The notes beneath the pieces were generated by a model, which worked only from the letters and a program-made list of their open reading frames with translations, had not been told where the DNA came from and did not search any database. This document shows positions 1 to 5,923 of a stretch of 6,243 bases of DNA, piece by piece (the first letter of the stretch is position 1; every line of letters starts with the position of its first letter). This DNA is from Alistipes sp. (GTDB taxonomy: Bacteria; Bacteroidota; Bacteroidia; Bacteroidales; Rikenellaceae): contig JAFNUH010000316.1 of the NCBI GenBank assembly GCA_017384185.1, positions 1-6,243 of the forward strand, in the 5' to 3' direction. Both the position numbers and the translations under genes were made by a program.

Positions 1-132
1 AAGACCCACCTGCTGACCGTTACGCTGCGCCTGAGCGATAGCACGTGCATCCATCTGAGCAAATGCAGACACGGGCAAAAGCGAACAAATCGCCATTACC
101 AAAATCGTAAATATCTGCATCTTAATTCTCAT
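1..132 (-). CDS. Secreted or envelope protein of unknown function, N-terminal part only
   Basis: This is the first 44 codons of a gene that continues beyond the left edge. Reading leftward from the ATG at 132-130, the peptide begins MRIKMQIFTILVMAICS: a short basic start, then a hydrophobic stretch to about residue 19, then PVSAFAQ. This is a typical signal peptide with likely cleavage after AFA (about residue 25), so the product should be exported to the periplasm or outer envelope. The mature part starts QMDARAIAQAQRNGQQVGL, polar and Gln/Ala-rich, too short to assign a family. An in-frame ATG at codon 5 is an equally plausible start. The gene starts 23 bp after the pssA stop on the same strand, so the two are probably co-transcribed. 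A polysaccharide-export (SLBB-type) or other periplasmic protein is possible, but nothing visible decides it. Confidence 0.7.
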   Translation of the reverse strand, partial: MRIKMQIFTILVMAICSLLPVSAFAQMDARAIAQAQRNGQQVGL

Positions 133-155
133 TTGCACTACAACTTTCTATCAAA

Positions 156-872
156 CTACTTATTCTTAATATTTATTGCCCAACGCAGAGCCGAAATAAC
201 TACATAAAGCATTATAATCGCAGGAATGGCAAACTTCGTAAACAGTGCTATCAGCGCTACACACAAAGCAATGAACGAATAACGAATCTCATTTCCCTGC
301 CAGCCAAAACCCTTAAACTTGAGGGCAAACATACGTATCGGCGAGATGAGAAGCGCTGCCATAACAACTGATATAATCAGGATAACCTCCTTTGACAGAG
401 CAAATTCACCACCCGCTGCGAGCATCGCCAATGACAAACAGAAAAGTCCATTTGCGGGTGTGGGCAGACCGCAGAACTCGGTATGTTGCGTATCGTCGAT
501 ATTGAATTTTGCCAGTCGAAGTGCCGAAAAAGCTACAATAATAAATGTTAGATAAGCGCCTATATTAACAATATTCTCAGACAGTTGCGTCATTTGATTT
601 GCATCGCCATACCAGCAGAACATCGCCACCGCAGGCACCAAGCCGAAAGAGACCATATCTGCCAACGAATCGAGCTGAACACCTATCGCCGAGGTGCTTT
701 TAAGCAGTCGTGCAGCAAAACCATCAAAGAAGTCGAATATTGCCGAAGCAACAACCAACCAGAAAGCCAACTCATAATTGCCGTGCGACAACAACGCCAC
801 AGTAGCACTTGCTCCGCAGATTAAATTGCCGAGAGTCAGCATATTTGGTATTGTAAATAGTCTTATCTTCAT
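156..872 (-). CDS. pssA: CDP-diacylglycerol--serine O-phosphatidyltransferase (phosphatidylserine synthase)
   Basis: This integral membrane enzyme (238 aa) transfers phosphatidyl from CDP-diacylglycerol to L-serine, giving phosphatidylserine, the precursor of phosphatidylethanolamine. The complete CDP-alcohol phosphatidyltransferase signature D-x2-DG-x2-AR-x8-G-x3-D-x3-D is present: D47, D50, G51, A54, R55, G64, D68, D72. The aspartates bind metal and act in catalysis in this family. The N-terminus (KIRLFTIPNMLTLGNLICG) and the segment ALRLAKFNIDD...GLPTPANG at about 117-142 are characteristic of PssA, as opposed to PgsA or cardiolipin synthases. About seven or eight hydrophobic segments follow one another, with a basic C-terminus (INIKNK). 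The length fits the short PssA type. The start at 872 places the conserved N-terminus right at the initiator Met. A TAnnTTTG element lies 32 bp upstream. A signal-peptide gene follows after 23 bp. Confidence 0.93.
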   Translation of the reverse strand: MKIRLFTIPNMLTLGNLICGASATVALLSHGNYELAFWLVVASAIFDFFDGFAARLLKSTSAIGVQLDSLADMVSFGLVPAVAMFCWYGDANQMTQLSENIVNIGAYLTFIIVAFSALRLAKFNIDDTQHTEFCGLPTPANGLFCLSLAMLAAGGEFALSKEVILIISVVMAALLISPIRMFALKFKGFGWQGNEIRYSFIALCVALIALFTKFAIPAIIMLYVVISALRWAINIKNK

Positions 873-903
873 CTTTTCACAATAAAAAGCTCGTAATAAT
901 CGG

Positions 904-911
904 CAAATTTA
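904..911 (-). promoter_or_regulatory. Predicted promoter -7 element for pssA
   Basis: On the minus strand the bases read TAAATTTG, an exact match to the Bacteroidota primary-sigma -7 consensus TAnnTTTG. Transcription would start near 897, giving a leader of about 25 nt before the pssA ATG at 872. I see no convincing -33 TTTG partner at the usual spacing, and the region is AT-rich, so a chance match is possible. Confidence 0.45.
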
Positions 912-923
912 CGAATAATTTTT

Positions 924-931
924 TATCTTTG
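924..931 (+). promoter_or_regulatory. Predicted promoter -7 element for manC
   Basis: TATCTTTG matches the Bacteroidota -7 consensus TAnnTTTG. The inferred start of transcription is near 938, leaving about 25 nt to the manC ATG at 964. No clear -33 TTTG box is seen. The element lies only 12 bp from the oppositely oriented pssA element, so the two polymerase footprints would overlap. Confidence 0.5.
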
Positions 932-963
932 TATAATTCTTAAAAATCTTTTTTATATAAAGT

Positions 964-2037
964 ATGAATAATAACACCTTTTGCGTGATTATGGCAGGCG
1001 GAATAGGCTCTCGTTTTTGGCCTATGAGCCGCAAACATATGCCAAAGCAGTTTCTCGACATACTCGGCACGGGTAAATCTTTTATCCGAGCTACTTTTGA
1101 GCGCTTCTTGCCGTTGGTGCCTGTTGAGAATTTTTATGTGGTTACAAATACGATGTACAAAGATTTGGTGCTGGAGCATATCCCTGAGCTGGACCCCAAA
1201 CAGGTGTTGTGCGAGCCTATCAGACGTAACACGGCACCCTGCATCGCCTACGCTGCATACACTCTGCAAAAGGAGCATCCCAATGCGAATATGATTGTCA
1301 CCCCGTCGGACCATCTCATCTTGAACGAGGTCGATTTTCACGCCATAATTAAGGAGTGTCTTGAGTACGCTGAGAACAACGATGCGCTGATGACTGTCGG
1401 CATTCGACCCAGCCGTGCTGAGACGGGTTATGGATATATCCAGAAGTCAAACAATGACCTCATCAGTCGTGTTAAGTGTTTCACGGAAAAGCCTCATTTA
1501 GAGCTTGCTCAGACTTTTGTTGAGTGTGGCGAGTTCTTCTGGAATTCGGGTATCTTTATCTGGACAGTAGAGAATATTATCAAGGCATTTGAGAAGCACC
1601 TTCCCGACCACCACGCACTCTTCGAGGCTGCCAAAGATGACATCGGCACGGAGCGTGAGCAGAAGGCTTTGGAGCAGGTATTTTCAGAGAGTAAATCTAT
1701 CTCCGTAGATTATGGTATTATGGAGAAGGCGGACAACGTATATGTGCGCTGTGGTGACTTCGGCTGGAGCGATGTCGGTACGTGGAGTTCGGTATATCAG
1801 TTATCACGAAAAGACAGGTATGCCAATACAAAATCTCACGAGGGGTGCTACACCTACAATACTCGCAGCTCGATAATATCTGTTCCTAAAGATAAGATTG
1901 CCGTAGTCAACGGTTTACGTGATTATATCGTGGTTGATACGGACGATGTATTGATGATATGTCCCCGAAGCGAGGAGCATAGCATAAAGATGTATATCGA
2001 CGACGTAAAATTTGATGGCGGAGAGAAGCACATCTAA
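964..2037 (+). CDS. manC: Mannose-1-phosphate guanylyltransferase (GDP-mannose pyrophosphorylase)
   Basis: This cytoplasmic enzyme (357 aa) makes GDP-mannose from GTP and mannose-1-phosphate. GDP-mannose is the donor for mannosylated glycans and the precursor of GDP-fucose. The nucleotidyltransferase signature MAGGIGSRFWPMSR...MPKQF spans residues 10-30 and includes the G-x-G-x-R loop and the conserved PK pair. Further family blocks are EPIRRNTAPCIAYAA (84-98), TPSDHLI (113-119, the metal/sugar-nucleotide Asp), ETGYGYI (153-159), FTEKP (173-177), FFWNSGIFIW (191-200), SVDYGIMEK (247-255) and GDFGWSDVGTW (264-274). The protein ends after the nucleotidyltransferase and its short C-terminal region. 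The cupin phosphomannose-isomerase domain of bifunctional ManC/AlgA (about 470-480 aa) is absent, so the isomerase must be encoded elsewhere. The start is set by MNNNTFCVIMAGG, since the nucleotide loop begins ten residues in. It is divergent from pssA and followed by an intrinsic terminator, so probably monocistronic. Confidence 0.94.
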   Translation: MNNNTFCVIMAGGIGSRFWPMSRKHMPKQFLDILGTGKSFIRATFERFLPLVPVENFYVVTNTMYKDLVLEHIPELDPKQVLCEPIRRNTAPCIAYAAYTLQKEHPNANMIVTPSDHLILNEVDFHAIIKECLEYAENNDALMTVGIRPSRAETGYGYIQKSNNDLISRVKCFTEKPHLELAQTFVECGEFFWNSGIFIWTVENIIKAFEKHLPDHHALFEAAKDDIGTEREQKALEQVFSESKSISVDYGIMEKADNVYVRCGDFGWSDVGTWSSVYQLSRKDRYANTKSHEGCYTYNTRSSIISVPKDKIAVVNGLRDYIVVDTDDVLMICPRSEEHSIKMYIDDVKFDGGEKHI

Positions 2038-2060
2038 GAAATTTAATCTTAAAAATTATT

Positions 2061-2095
2061 ATCCCTGACAATCTGAGGTTGTTGGGGATTTTTTT
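2061..2095 (+). terminator. Intrinsic transcription terminator after manC
   Basis: An 11-bp stem pairs ATCCCTGACAA (2061-2071) with TTGTTGGGGAT (2079-2089) around a 7-nt loop. Nine pairs are Watson-Crick and two are G-U, with a run of G-C pairs near the base. A run of seven T (2089-2095) follows immediately. It begins 23 bp after the manC stop codon and separates manC from the OPT transcription unit. Confidence 0.88.
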
Positions 2096-2125
2096 GCACG
2101 TAATTTTCTGTTATTTTGAGTAAAA

Positions 2126-2145
2126 ATTCTTACATTTGTAAGAAT
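2126..2145. promoter_or_regulatory. Perfect inverted repeat over the OPT promoter, candidate operator
   Basis: ATTCTTACA (2126-2134) and TGTAAGAAT (2137-2145) form a perfect 9-bp inverted repeat separated by TT. The repeat stops cleanly at both ends and has no T-run after it, so it is not a terminator. It covers the whole predicted -7 element and ends about where transcription should begin, so most of it would not be in the mRNA. This favours a binding site for a dimeric regulator that blocks polymerase. No regulator gene lies in the window, so the protein is unknown. Confidence 0.5.
2131..2138 (+). promoter_or_regulatory. Predicted promoter -7 element for the OPT-pepT unit
   Basis: TACATTTG matches the Bacteroidota -7 consensus TAnnTTTG. 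It lies 35 bp beyond the manC terminator, as expected for an independent promoter. The inferred transcript starts near 2145 with a leader of about 62 nt. The T-rich stretch at 2104-2118 sits roughly where a -33 element belongs, but no TTTG is at the standard spacing. The element is embedded in the inverted repeat 2126-2145. Confidence 0.55.
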
Positions 2146-2207
2146 ATATGCCAATTTACAGGCGAATTGAGTCAAGAAAGAGAGTAAAACTATAAAAACA
2201 CATAACT

Positions 2208-4151
2208 ATGGAACAACAAAAACAGAATGTATCGCTTCCCGACAACGCCTATCGTGAATTAAAGCCAGGCGAGGAGTACAAGCCGCTAATGCCGGCAAAC
2301 ACTACCCCTGCCGAGGTTACACCCTACTCAGTGACGATGGGTATCGTAATGGCTATAATCTTCTCGGCGGCTGCCGCTTTCCTCGGTTTGAAAGTGGGTC
2401 AGGTCTTCGAGGCTGCAATCCCCATCGCAATTATCGCCGTAGGTATGGGTACGGCTCTGAGCAAGAAGAATATGCTCGGACAGAATATCATCATCCAATC
2501 TATCGGAGCCTCTTCGGGTGTTATCGTGGCGGGTGCTATCTTCACTCTGCCTGCGCTCTACATCTTGGGACTCGATGCACAGTTCTATCAGATTTTCCTC
2601 TCATCACTTCTTGGTGGTGTATTGGGTATCGTGCTCTTGATTCCCTTTAGAAAGTATTTCGTTAAGGATATGCACGGCAAGTATCCCTTCCCCGAGGCTA
2701 CGGCTACAACCGAGGTATTGGTATCGGGCGAGAAGGGCGGCAATCAGGCTAAGTTACTTGCAGTAGCAGGTTTGATAGGAGGTCTTTACGACTTCGCTGT
2801 CAGCACGTTCGGTGCGTGGACTGAGGTTGTTTCAACTCGCATTTGCGCCTTTGGTGAGATGTGTGCCGACAAGTTTAAGGTTGTATTCTCGCTCAACACA
2901 GGAGCTGCCGTTTTGGGTCTTGGATATATCATCGGCTTGAAGTATGCCGTAATCATCACAGCAGGCTCTTGCCTTGTATGGTTCTTGATTGTGCCGCTGA
3001 TTGGCTCTATCGCACCCGACGCAGCAGCATTGACACCTGAGAGTATCTTTACCGACTACGGTCGTCCTATCGGTATTGGTGGTATCGCAATGGCTGGTTT
3101 GATTGGTATTATCCGTCAGGCGGGCATCATCCGTCAGGCTGTGGGTTTGGCTGTCAGCGAGCTTACATCGAAGAAGGGAGGCTCTGTGGTAGCCGTGGAG
3201 CGCACGCAGCGTGACCTTCCGATGAAACTCATTCTCTCGGTGCTTATCGCAGCGCTTATCTCTTGCTGGGTATTCTTCCACTTCGGATTGTTGGGTAACG
3301 GTTTGCAGAGCATCGTAGCGTTGCTTATTGTCTTTGTTATCGCATTCTTGTTTACTACCGTTGCGGCTAATGCTATCGCTATTGTGGGTACAAACCCCGT
3401 ATCGGGAATGACCCTGATGACGCTTATCCTCTCATCACTCGTATTGGTGAGCGTTGGTCTTAGCGGCTCGGAGGGTATGACAGCAGCGTTGATTATCGGT
3501 GGCGTGGTATGTACTGCGCTCTCGATGGCTGGTGGCTTTATCACCGACCTTAAGATTGGTTACTGGCTCGGCACAACACCTAAGAAGCAGGAGGGATGGA
3601 AGTTCCTCGGCACATTCGTATCGGCAGCGACTGTTGCTGGTGTTATGATTGTATTGAACGACACATACGGCTTCACAGGCGAGGAGGCTTTGGTAGCACC
3701 TCAGGCTAACGCTATGGCTGCCGTTATTCAGCCCCTGATGACGGGCGGCTCAACACCCTGGATTCTCTACTTTATGGGTGCCGTTCTGGCGTTGGTATTG
3801 ACATCTATCGGTGTTCCTGCGTTGGCATTCTCATTGGGTATGTTTATCCCTATGTATCTGAATGCACCGTTGGTTGTTGGTGGTCTTGTGGCGTGGTTCG
3901 TATCTTCACGCTCGAAGGATGAGGCGTTGAACAAGGCTCGTTTCGATAGAGGTACGCTGATTGCATCAGGATTTATCGCTGGTGGTGCTTTGATGGGCGT
4001 TGTATCGGCTGTATTGAAGTTCGTAGGCGTAGAGTGGTTTATGTCGGACTGGGCTGCATCGAAGAGCGCCGAGTGGTTGGGTCTTGCTATGTACGTGGCA
4101 CTTATCGTATATATGGCTTGGCACACAATGAAGGCTAAGAAAGAGGAGTAA
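2208..4151 (+). CDS. OPT-family oligopeptide transporter
   Basis: This is a polytopic inner-membrane transporter of 647 aa, the usual size for bacterial oligopeptide transporter (OPT) family proteins. Known members move small peptides, or metal chelates in the plant YSL branch, generally by proton coupling. Family blocks visible are PYSVTMGIVMAIIFSAAAAFLGLKVG (39-64; first membrane segment with the LGLKVG loop), GKYPFPEATATTEVL (157-171), RPIGIGGIAMAGLIGIIR (286-303), GTNPVSGMT (394-402) and APLVVGGLVAW (553-563). I count about 15-16 hydrophobic segments, and the C-terminus is short and basic (MKAKKEE). The start is chosen because the hydrophilic N-terminal tail of about 38 residues precedes the first membrane segment and the promoter lies just upstream. 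It is first in a run with pepT 23 bp downstream, which supports peptides as the substrate. Substrate and coupling ion are inferred, and a metal-chelate substrate cannot be excluded. Confidence 0.9.
   Translation: MEQQKQNVSLPDNAYRELKPGEEYKPLMPANTTPAEVTPYSVTMGIVMAIIFSAAAAFLGLKVGQVFEAAIPIAIIAVGMGTALSKKNMLGQNIIIQSIGASSGVIVAGAIFTLPALYILGLDAQFYQIFLSSLLGGVLGIVLLIPFRKYFVKDMHGKYPFPEATATTEVLVSGEKGGNQAKLLAVAGLIGGLYDFAVSTFGAWTEVVSTRICAFGEMCADKFKVVFSLNTGAAVLGLGYIIGLKYAVIITAGSCLVWFLIVPLIGSIAPDAAALTPESIFTDYGRPIGIGGIAMAGLIGIIRQAGIIRQAVGLAVSELTSKKGGSVVAVERTQRDLPMKLILSVLIAALISCWVFFHFGLLGNGLQSIVALLIVFVIAFLFTTVAANAIAIVGTNPVSGMTLMTLILSSLVLVSVGLSGSEGMTAALIIGGVVCTALSMAGGFITDLKIGYWLGTTPKKQEGWKFLGTFVSAATVAGVMIVLNDTYGFTGEEALVAPQANAMAAVIQPLMTGGSTPWILYFMGAVLALVLTSIGVPALAFSLGMFIPMYLNAPLVVGGLVAWFVSSRSKDEALNKARFDRGTLIASGFIAGGALMGVVSAVLKFVGVEWFMSDWAASKSAEWLGLAMYVALIVYMAWHTMKAKKEE
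3105..3140 (+). repeat. Tandem 18-bp repeat inside the OPT gene (GIIRQA x2)
   Basis: Two adjacent 18-bp units, 3105-3122 and 3123-3140, differ at only three bases, and each encodes Gly-Ile-Ile-Arg-Gln-Ala (residues 300-305 and 306-311). The repeat is in frame and falls at the end of the conserved GGIAMAGLIGIIR block. It may be a small local duplication or a chance resemblance, because from memory homologues have a segment of similar length here. Confidence 0.6.
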
Positions 4152-4174
4152 AAACATTAAAAAACAGAATAACT

Positions 4175-5392
4175 ATGGAGTTAAAAGATAGATTTTTGAA
4201 GTATGTTTCGTTTGACACGCAGTCAGACGAGAATAGCACAACATTCCCCTCGACAGAGAAGCAGCTCGTGCTGTTGAACTATTTGGCTGACGAGATGCGC
4301 ACACTCGGTATGGAGGATGTCACAGTCGATAAGTATGGCTATGCGATGGGTACAATCCCCGCAACGAAGGGTTATGAGAATGCCCCCGTAATTGGCTTTA
4401 TCGCACACGTGGACACTTCGCCCGATATGAGTGGCAAGGATGTAAAGCCCCGCATCATTGAGGAGTACGATGGCAGCGATATCCAGCTCAACGGAGCTTT
4501 GACAATGAAGGTTTCGGACTTCCCTGAGCTCAAGAACTTTGTTGGTCACACGTTGATTCACACCGACGGTACTACCCTTCTGGGTGCTGACGACAAGGCT
4601 GGCTGTGCCGAGATTATGAGTGCTGCCGAGTATCTTATCACACACCCCGAGATTGCACACGGCAAGATTCGTATCGGCTTCACACCCGACGAGGAGGTGG
4701 GTCGTGGTGTTGACTACTTCGACGTTGCAGCCTTTGGTGCTGACTTTGCCTACACGATGGATGGTAGTGCCGAGGGCGAGTTGGAGTACGAGAACTTCAA
4801 TGCCGCTGCTGCCACTATCGAGATTCAGGGTCGCAACGTACACCCCGGATACGCTAAGAATAAGATGATTAACGCCATTCAGGTAGCGTGTGACTTGAAC
4901 TCACTCATCCCCTCGGTTGAGCGCCCCGAATATACTACCGGTTATGAGGGATTCTACCACTGCGTAGGCTTCAACGGCACGGTTGAGAATGCGAAGATTT
5001 CCTATATTATCCGTGACCACGACAGCGAGAAGTTCGAGCAGAAGAAGGTCTTTATGTGGTCGTGTGTCGATTTGTTGCAGAAGAAGTATGGCGAGGGTGT
5101 TCTGAAGCTCACCCTGAAGGACCAGTACTTTAATATGCGTAAGATGGTGGAGCCACATCCCCACGTGATTGACAAGGCGGTGGAGGCTATGCGTATGGCA
5201 GATGTTGAGCCCGTAATCAAGCCTATTCGTGGTGGTACGGACGGTGCTCGTCTGTCGTTTATGGGTCTGCCCTGCCCCAACATTTTTGCGGGCGGTATGA
5301 ACTTCCACGGCAAGTTTGAGTACTGTTCGCTGAACACTATGCAGAAGGCTATGCAGGTGATTATCAACCTCACTCAGTTGTGGGCAAAATAG
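4175..5392 (+). CDS. pepT: Peptidase T (tripeptide aminopeptidase, M20B family)
   Basis: This cytoplasmic di-zinc aminopeptidase releases the N-terminal residue from tripeptides. The length (405 aa) matches enterobacterial PepT (about 408 aa). All expected M20 active-site elements are visible: GFIAHVDTSPD with zinc ligand H78 and D80; LLGADDKAG with the bridging aspartate at 139/140; PDEEVGRG with catalytic E173 and ligand E174; TMDGSAEGELE with ligand D196; and GGMNFHGKFEY with C-terminal ligand H378. The dimerisation or lid domain lies between about 207 and 320 and includes the NVHPG block (221-225). IRGGTDGARLSFMGLPCPN (351-369) is typical of PepT. The start MELKDRFLKYVSFDTQSDE fits the family N-terminus. 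The gene follows the OPT transporter by 23 bp, and their start regions are almost identical, so imported peptides are the likely substrates. Glu and Lys codons are strongly biased to GAG and AAG, in keeping with good expression. Confidence 0.95.
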   Translation: MELKDRFLKYVSFDTQSDENSTTFPSTEKQLVLLNYLADEMRTLGMEDVTVDKYGYAMGTIPATKGYENAPVIGFIAHVDTSPDMSGKDVKPRIIEEYDGSDIQLNGALTMKVSDFPELKNFVGHTLIHTDGTTLLGADDKAGCAEIMSAAEYLITHPEIAHGKIRIGFTPDEEVGRGVDYFDVAAFGADFAYTMDGSAEGELEYENFNAAAATIEIQGRNVHPGYAKNKMINAIQVACDLNSLIPSVERPEYTTGYEGFYHCVGFNGTVENAKISYIIRDHDSEKFEQKKVFMWSCVDLLQKKYGEGVLKLTLKDQYFNMRKMVEPHPHVIDKAVEAMRMADVEPVIKPIRGGTDGARLSFMGLPCPNIFAGGMNFHGKFEYCSLNTMQKAMQVIINLTQLWAK

Positions 5393-5406
5393 TTACGGCG
5401 TAAGTT

Positions 5407-5919
5407 ATGGATGGTTTTAAGAGAATTGACCCTGCGACGATAGACGATAATTTTATCAAGCTCATCGGCGCCGATTGGATGCTTATCACGGCGGGTGACC
5501 ACGTGGAGTGTCGCACGATGACCGCCTCGTGGGGTTGTGTGGGATATATGTGGAACAGACCCATAGCGGTGGCTGTTATACGCCCCCAGCGCCACACTTT
5601 CGAGTTTACGGAGCGTGAGCAGATGATGACCCTCTCGTTCTTCGACGAGCAGCATCGTGAGGCTCTGCAATATTGTGGTACGCACTCGGGTCGCAGCGAG
5701 GATAAGATTCACAACGCTGGTCTGTCGGTTACCTTTACCGACGAGGATGTACCTGCAATTACACAGGCACGCCTCGTGCTGGAGTGCAAGAAGCTCTATT
5801 GCGATATGCTTAAAGCGGAGAACTTCCTCGACAAGAGCATCATCGACAAGTGGTATCCCGGGGAGGACTTCCACAAAGCATATTTTCTTGAAATTACGAA
5901 CGCCTACTTAAAAGAGTAA
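5407..5919 (+). CDS. Flavin reductase family protein (FMN-binding split barrel, flavoredoxin-like)
   Basis: This protein of 170 aa resembles the flavin-reductase-like FMN-binding domain proteins common in anaerobic Bacteroidales, where they are often labelled flavoredoxin. Visible family features are LIGADWMLITAGD (19-31), the FMN-contact segment RTMTASWGCVGYMWNRP (36-52), VIRPQRHTFEF (58-68), LSFFDEQHREALQYCGTHSGRSEDK (76-100; the H-S-G-R region) and a C-terminal ECKKLYCDM...FLDKSI...WYPGEDFHKAYFLEI block. The protein is expected to be a cytoplasmic dimer binding FMN and passing electrons to or from flavin, but its physiological partner is unknown. It starts 14 bp after pepT and ends 4 bp before nadE, so it belongs to the same transcript. 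Start choice is supported by MDGFKRIDPATIDDN, which directly precedes the conserved core. Cysteines C35, C44, C90, C127 and C132 are present, but no cluster-binding pattern is evident. Confidence 0.85.
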   Translation: MDGFKRIDPATIDDNFIKLIGADWMLITAGDHVECRTMTASWGCVGYMWNRPIAVAVIRPQRHTFEFTEREQMMTLSFFDEQHREALQYCGTHSGRSEDKIHNAGLSVTFTDEDVPAITQARLVLECKKLYCDMLKAENFLDKSIIDKWYPGEDFHKAYFLEITNAYLKE

Positions 5920-5923
5920 AAAG

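Noticed and set aside
940..1341. A 133-codon minus-strand open frame across the manC promoter and 5' end
   Set aside because: It lies antisense to the conserved nucleotide-binding region of manC, has no recognisable motif and no promoter of its own.
2061..2095. The manC terminator acting in both directions
   Set aside because: On the minus strand the stem is followed by AATAATTTTTAAG with no continuous T-run, and no convergent gene would need it.
2175..2184. Purine-rich AGAAAGAGAG as a Shine-Dalgarno sequence for the OPT gene
   Set aside because: It ends 23 bases before the start codon, too far for normal pairing, and Bacteroidota generally do not rely on such sites.
2832..3544. Two overlapping minus-strand open frames (149 and 136 codons) inside the OPT gene
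   Set aside because: Both are mirror frames of strongly biased codons in a well-conserved transporter gene; their translations are low-complexity and resemble no family.
4223..4843. A 206-codon minus-strand open frame opposite pepT
   Set aside because: Long, but fully antisense to the catalytic region of pepT, and its translation shows no domain or hydrophobic pattern of a real protein.
5374..5874. A 166-codon minus-strand open frame opposite the flavin reductase gene
   Set aside because: The plus-strand frame carries the recognised FMN-binding motifs and fits the operon; the reverse frame is a shadow with no motif.
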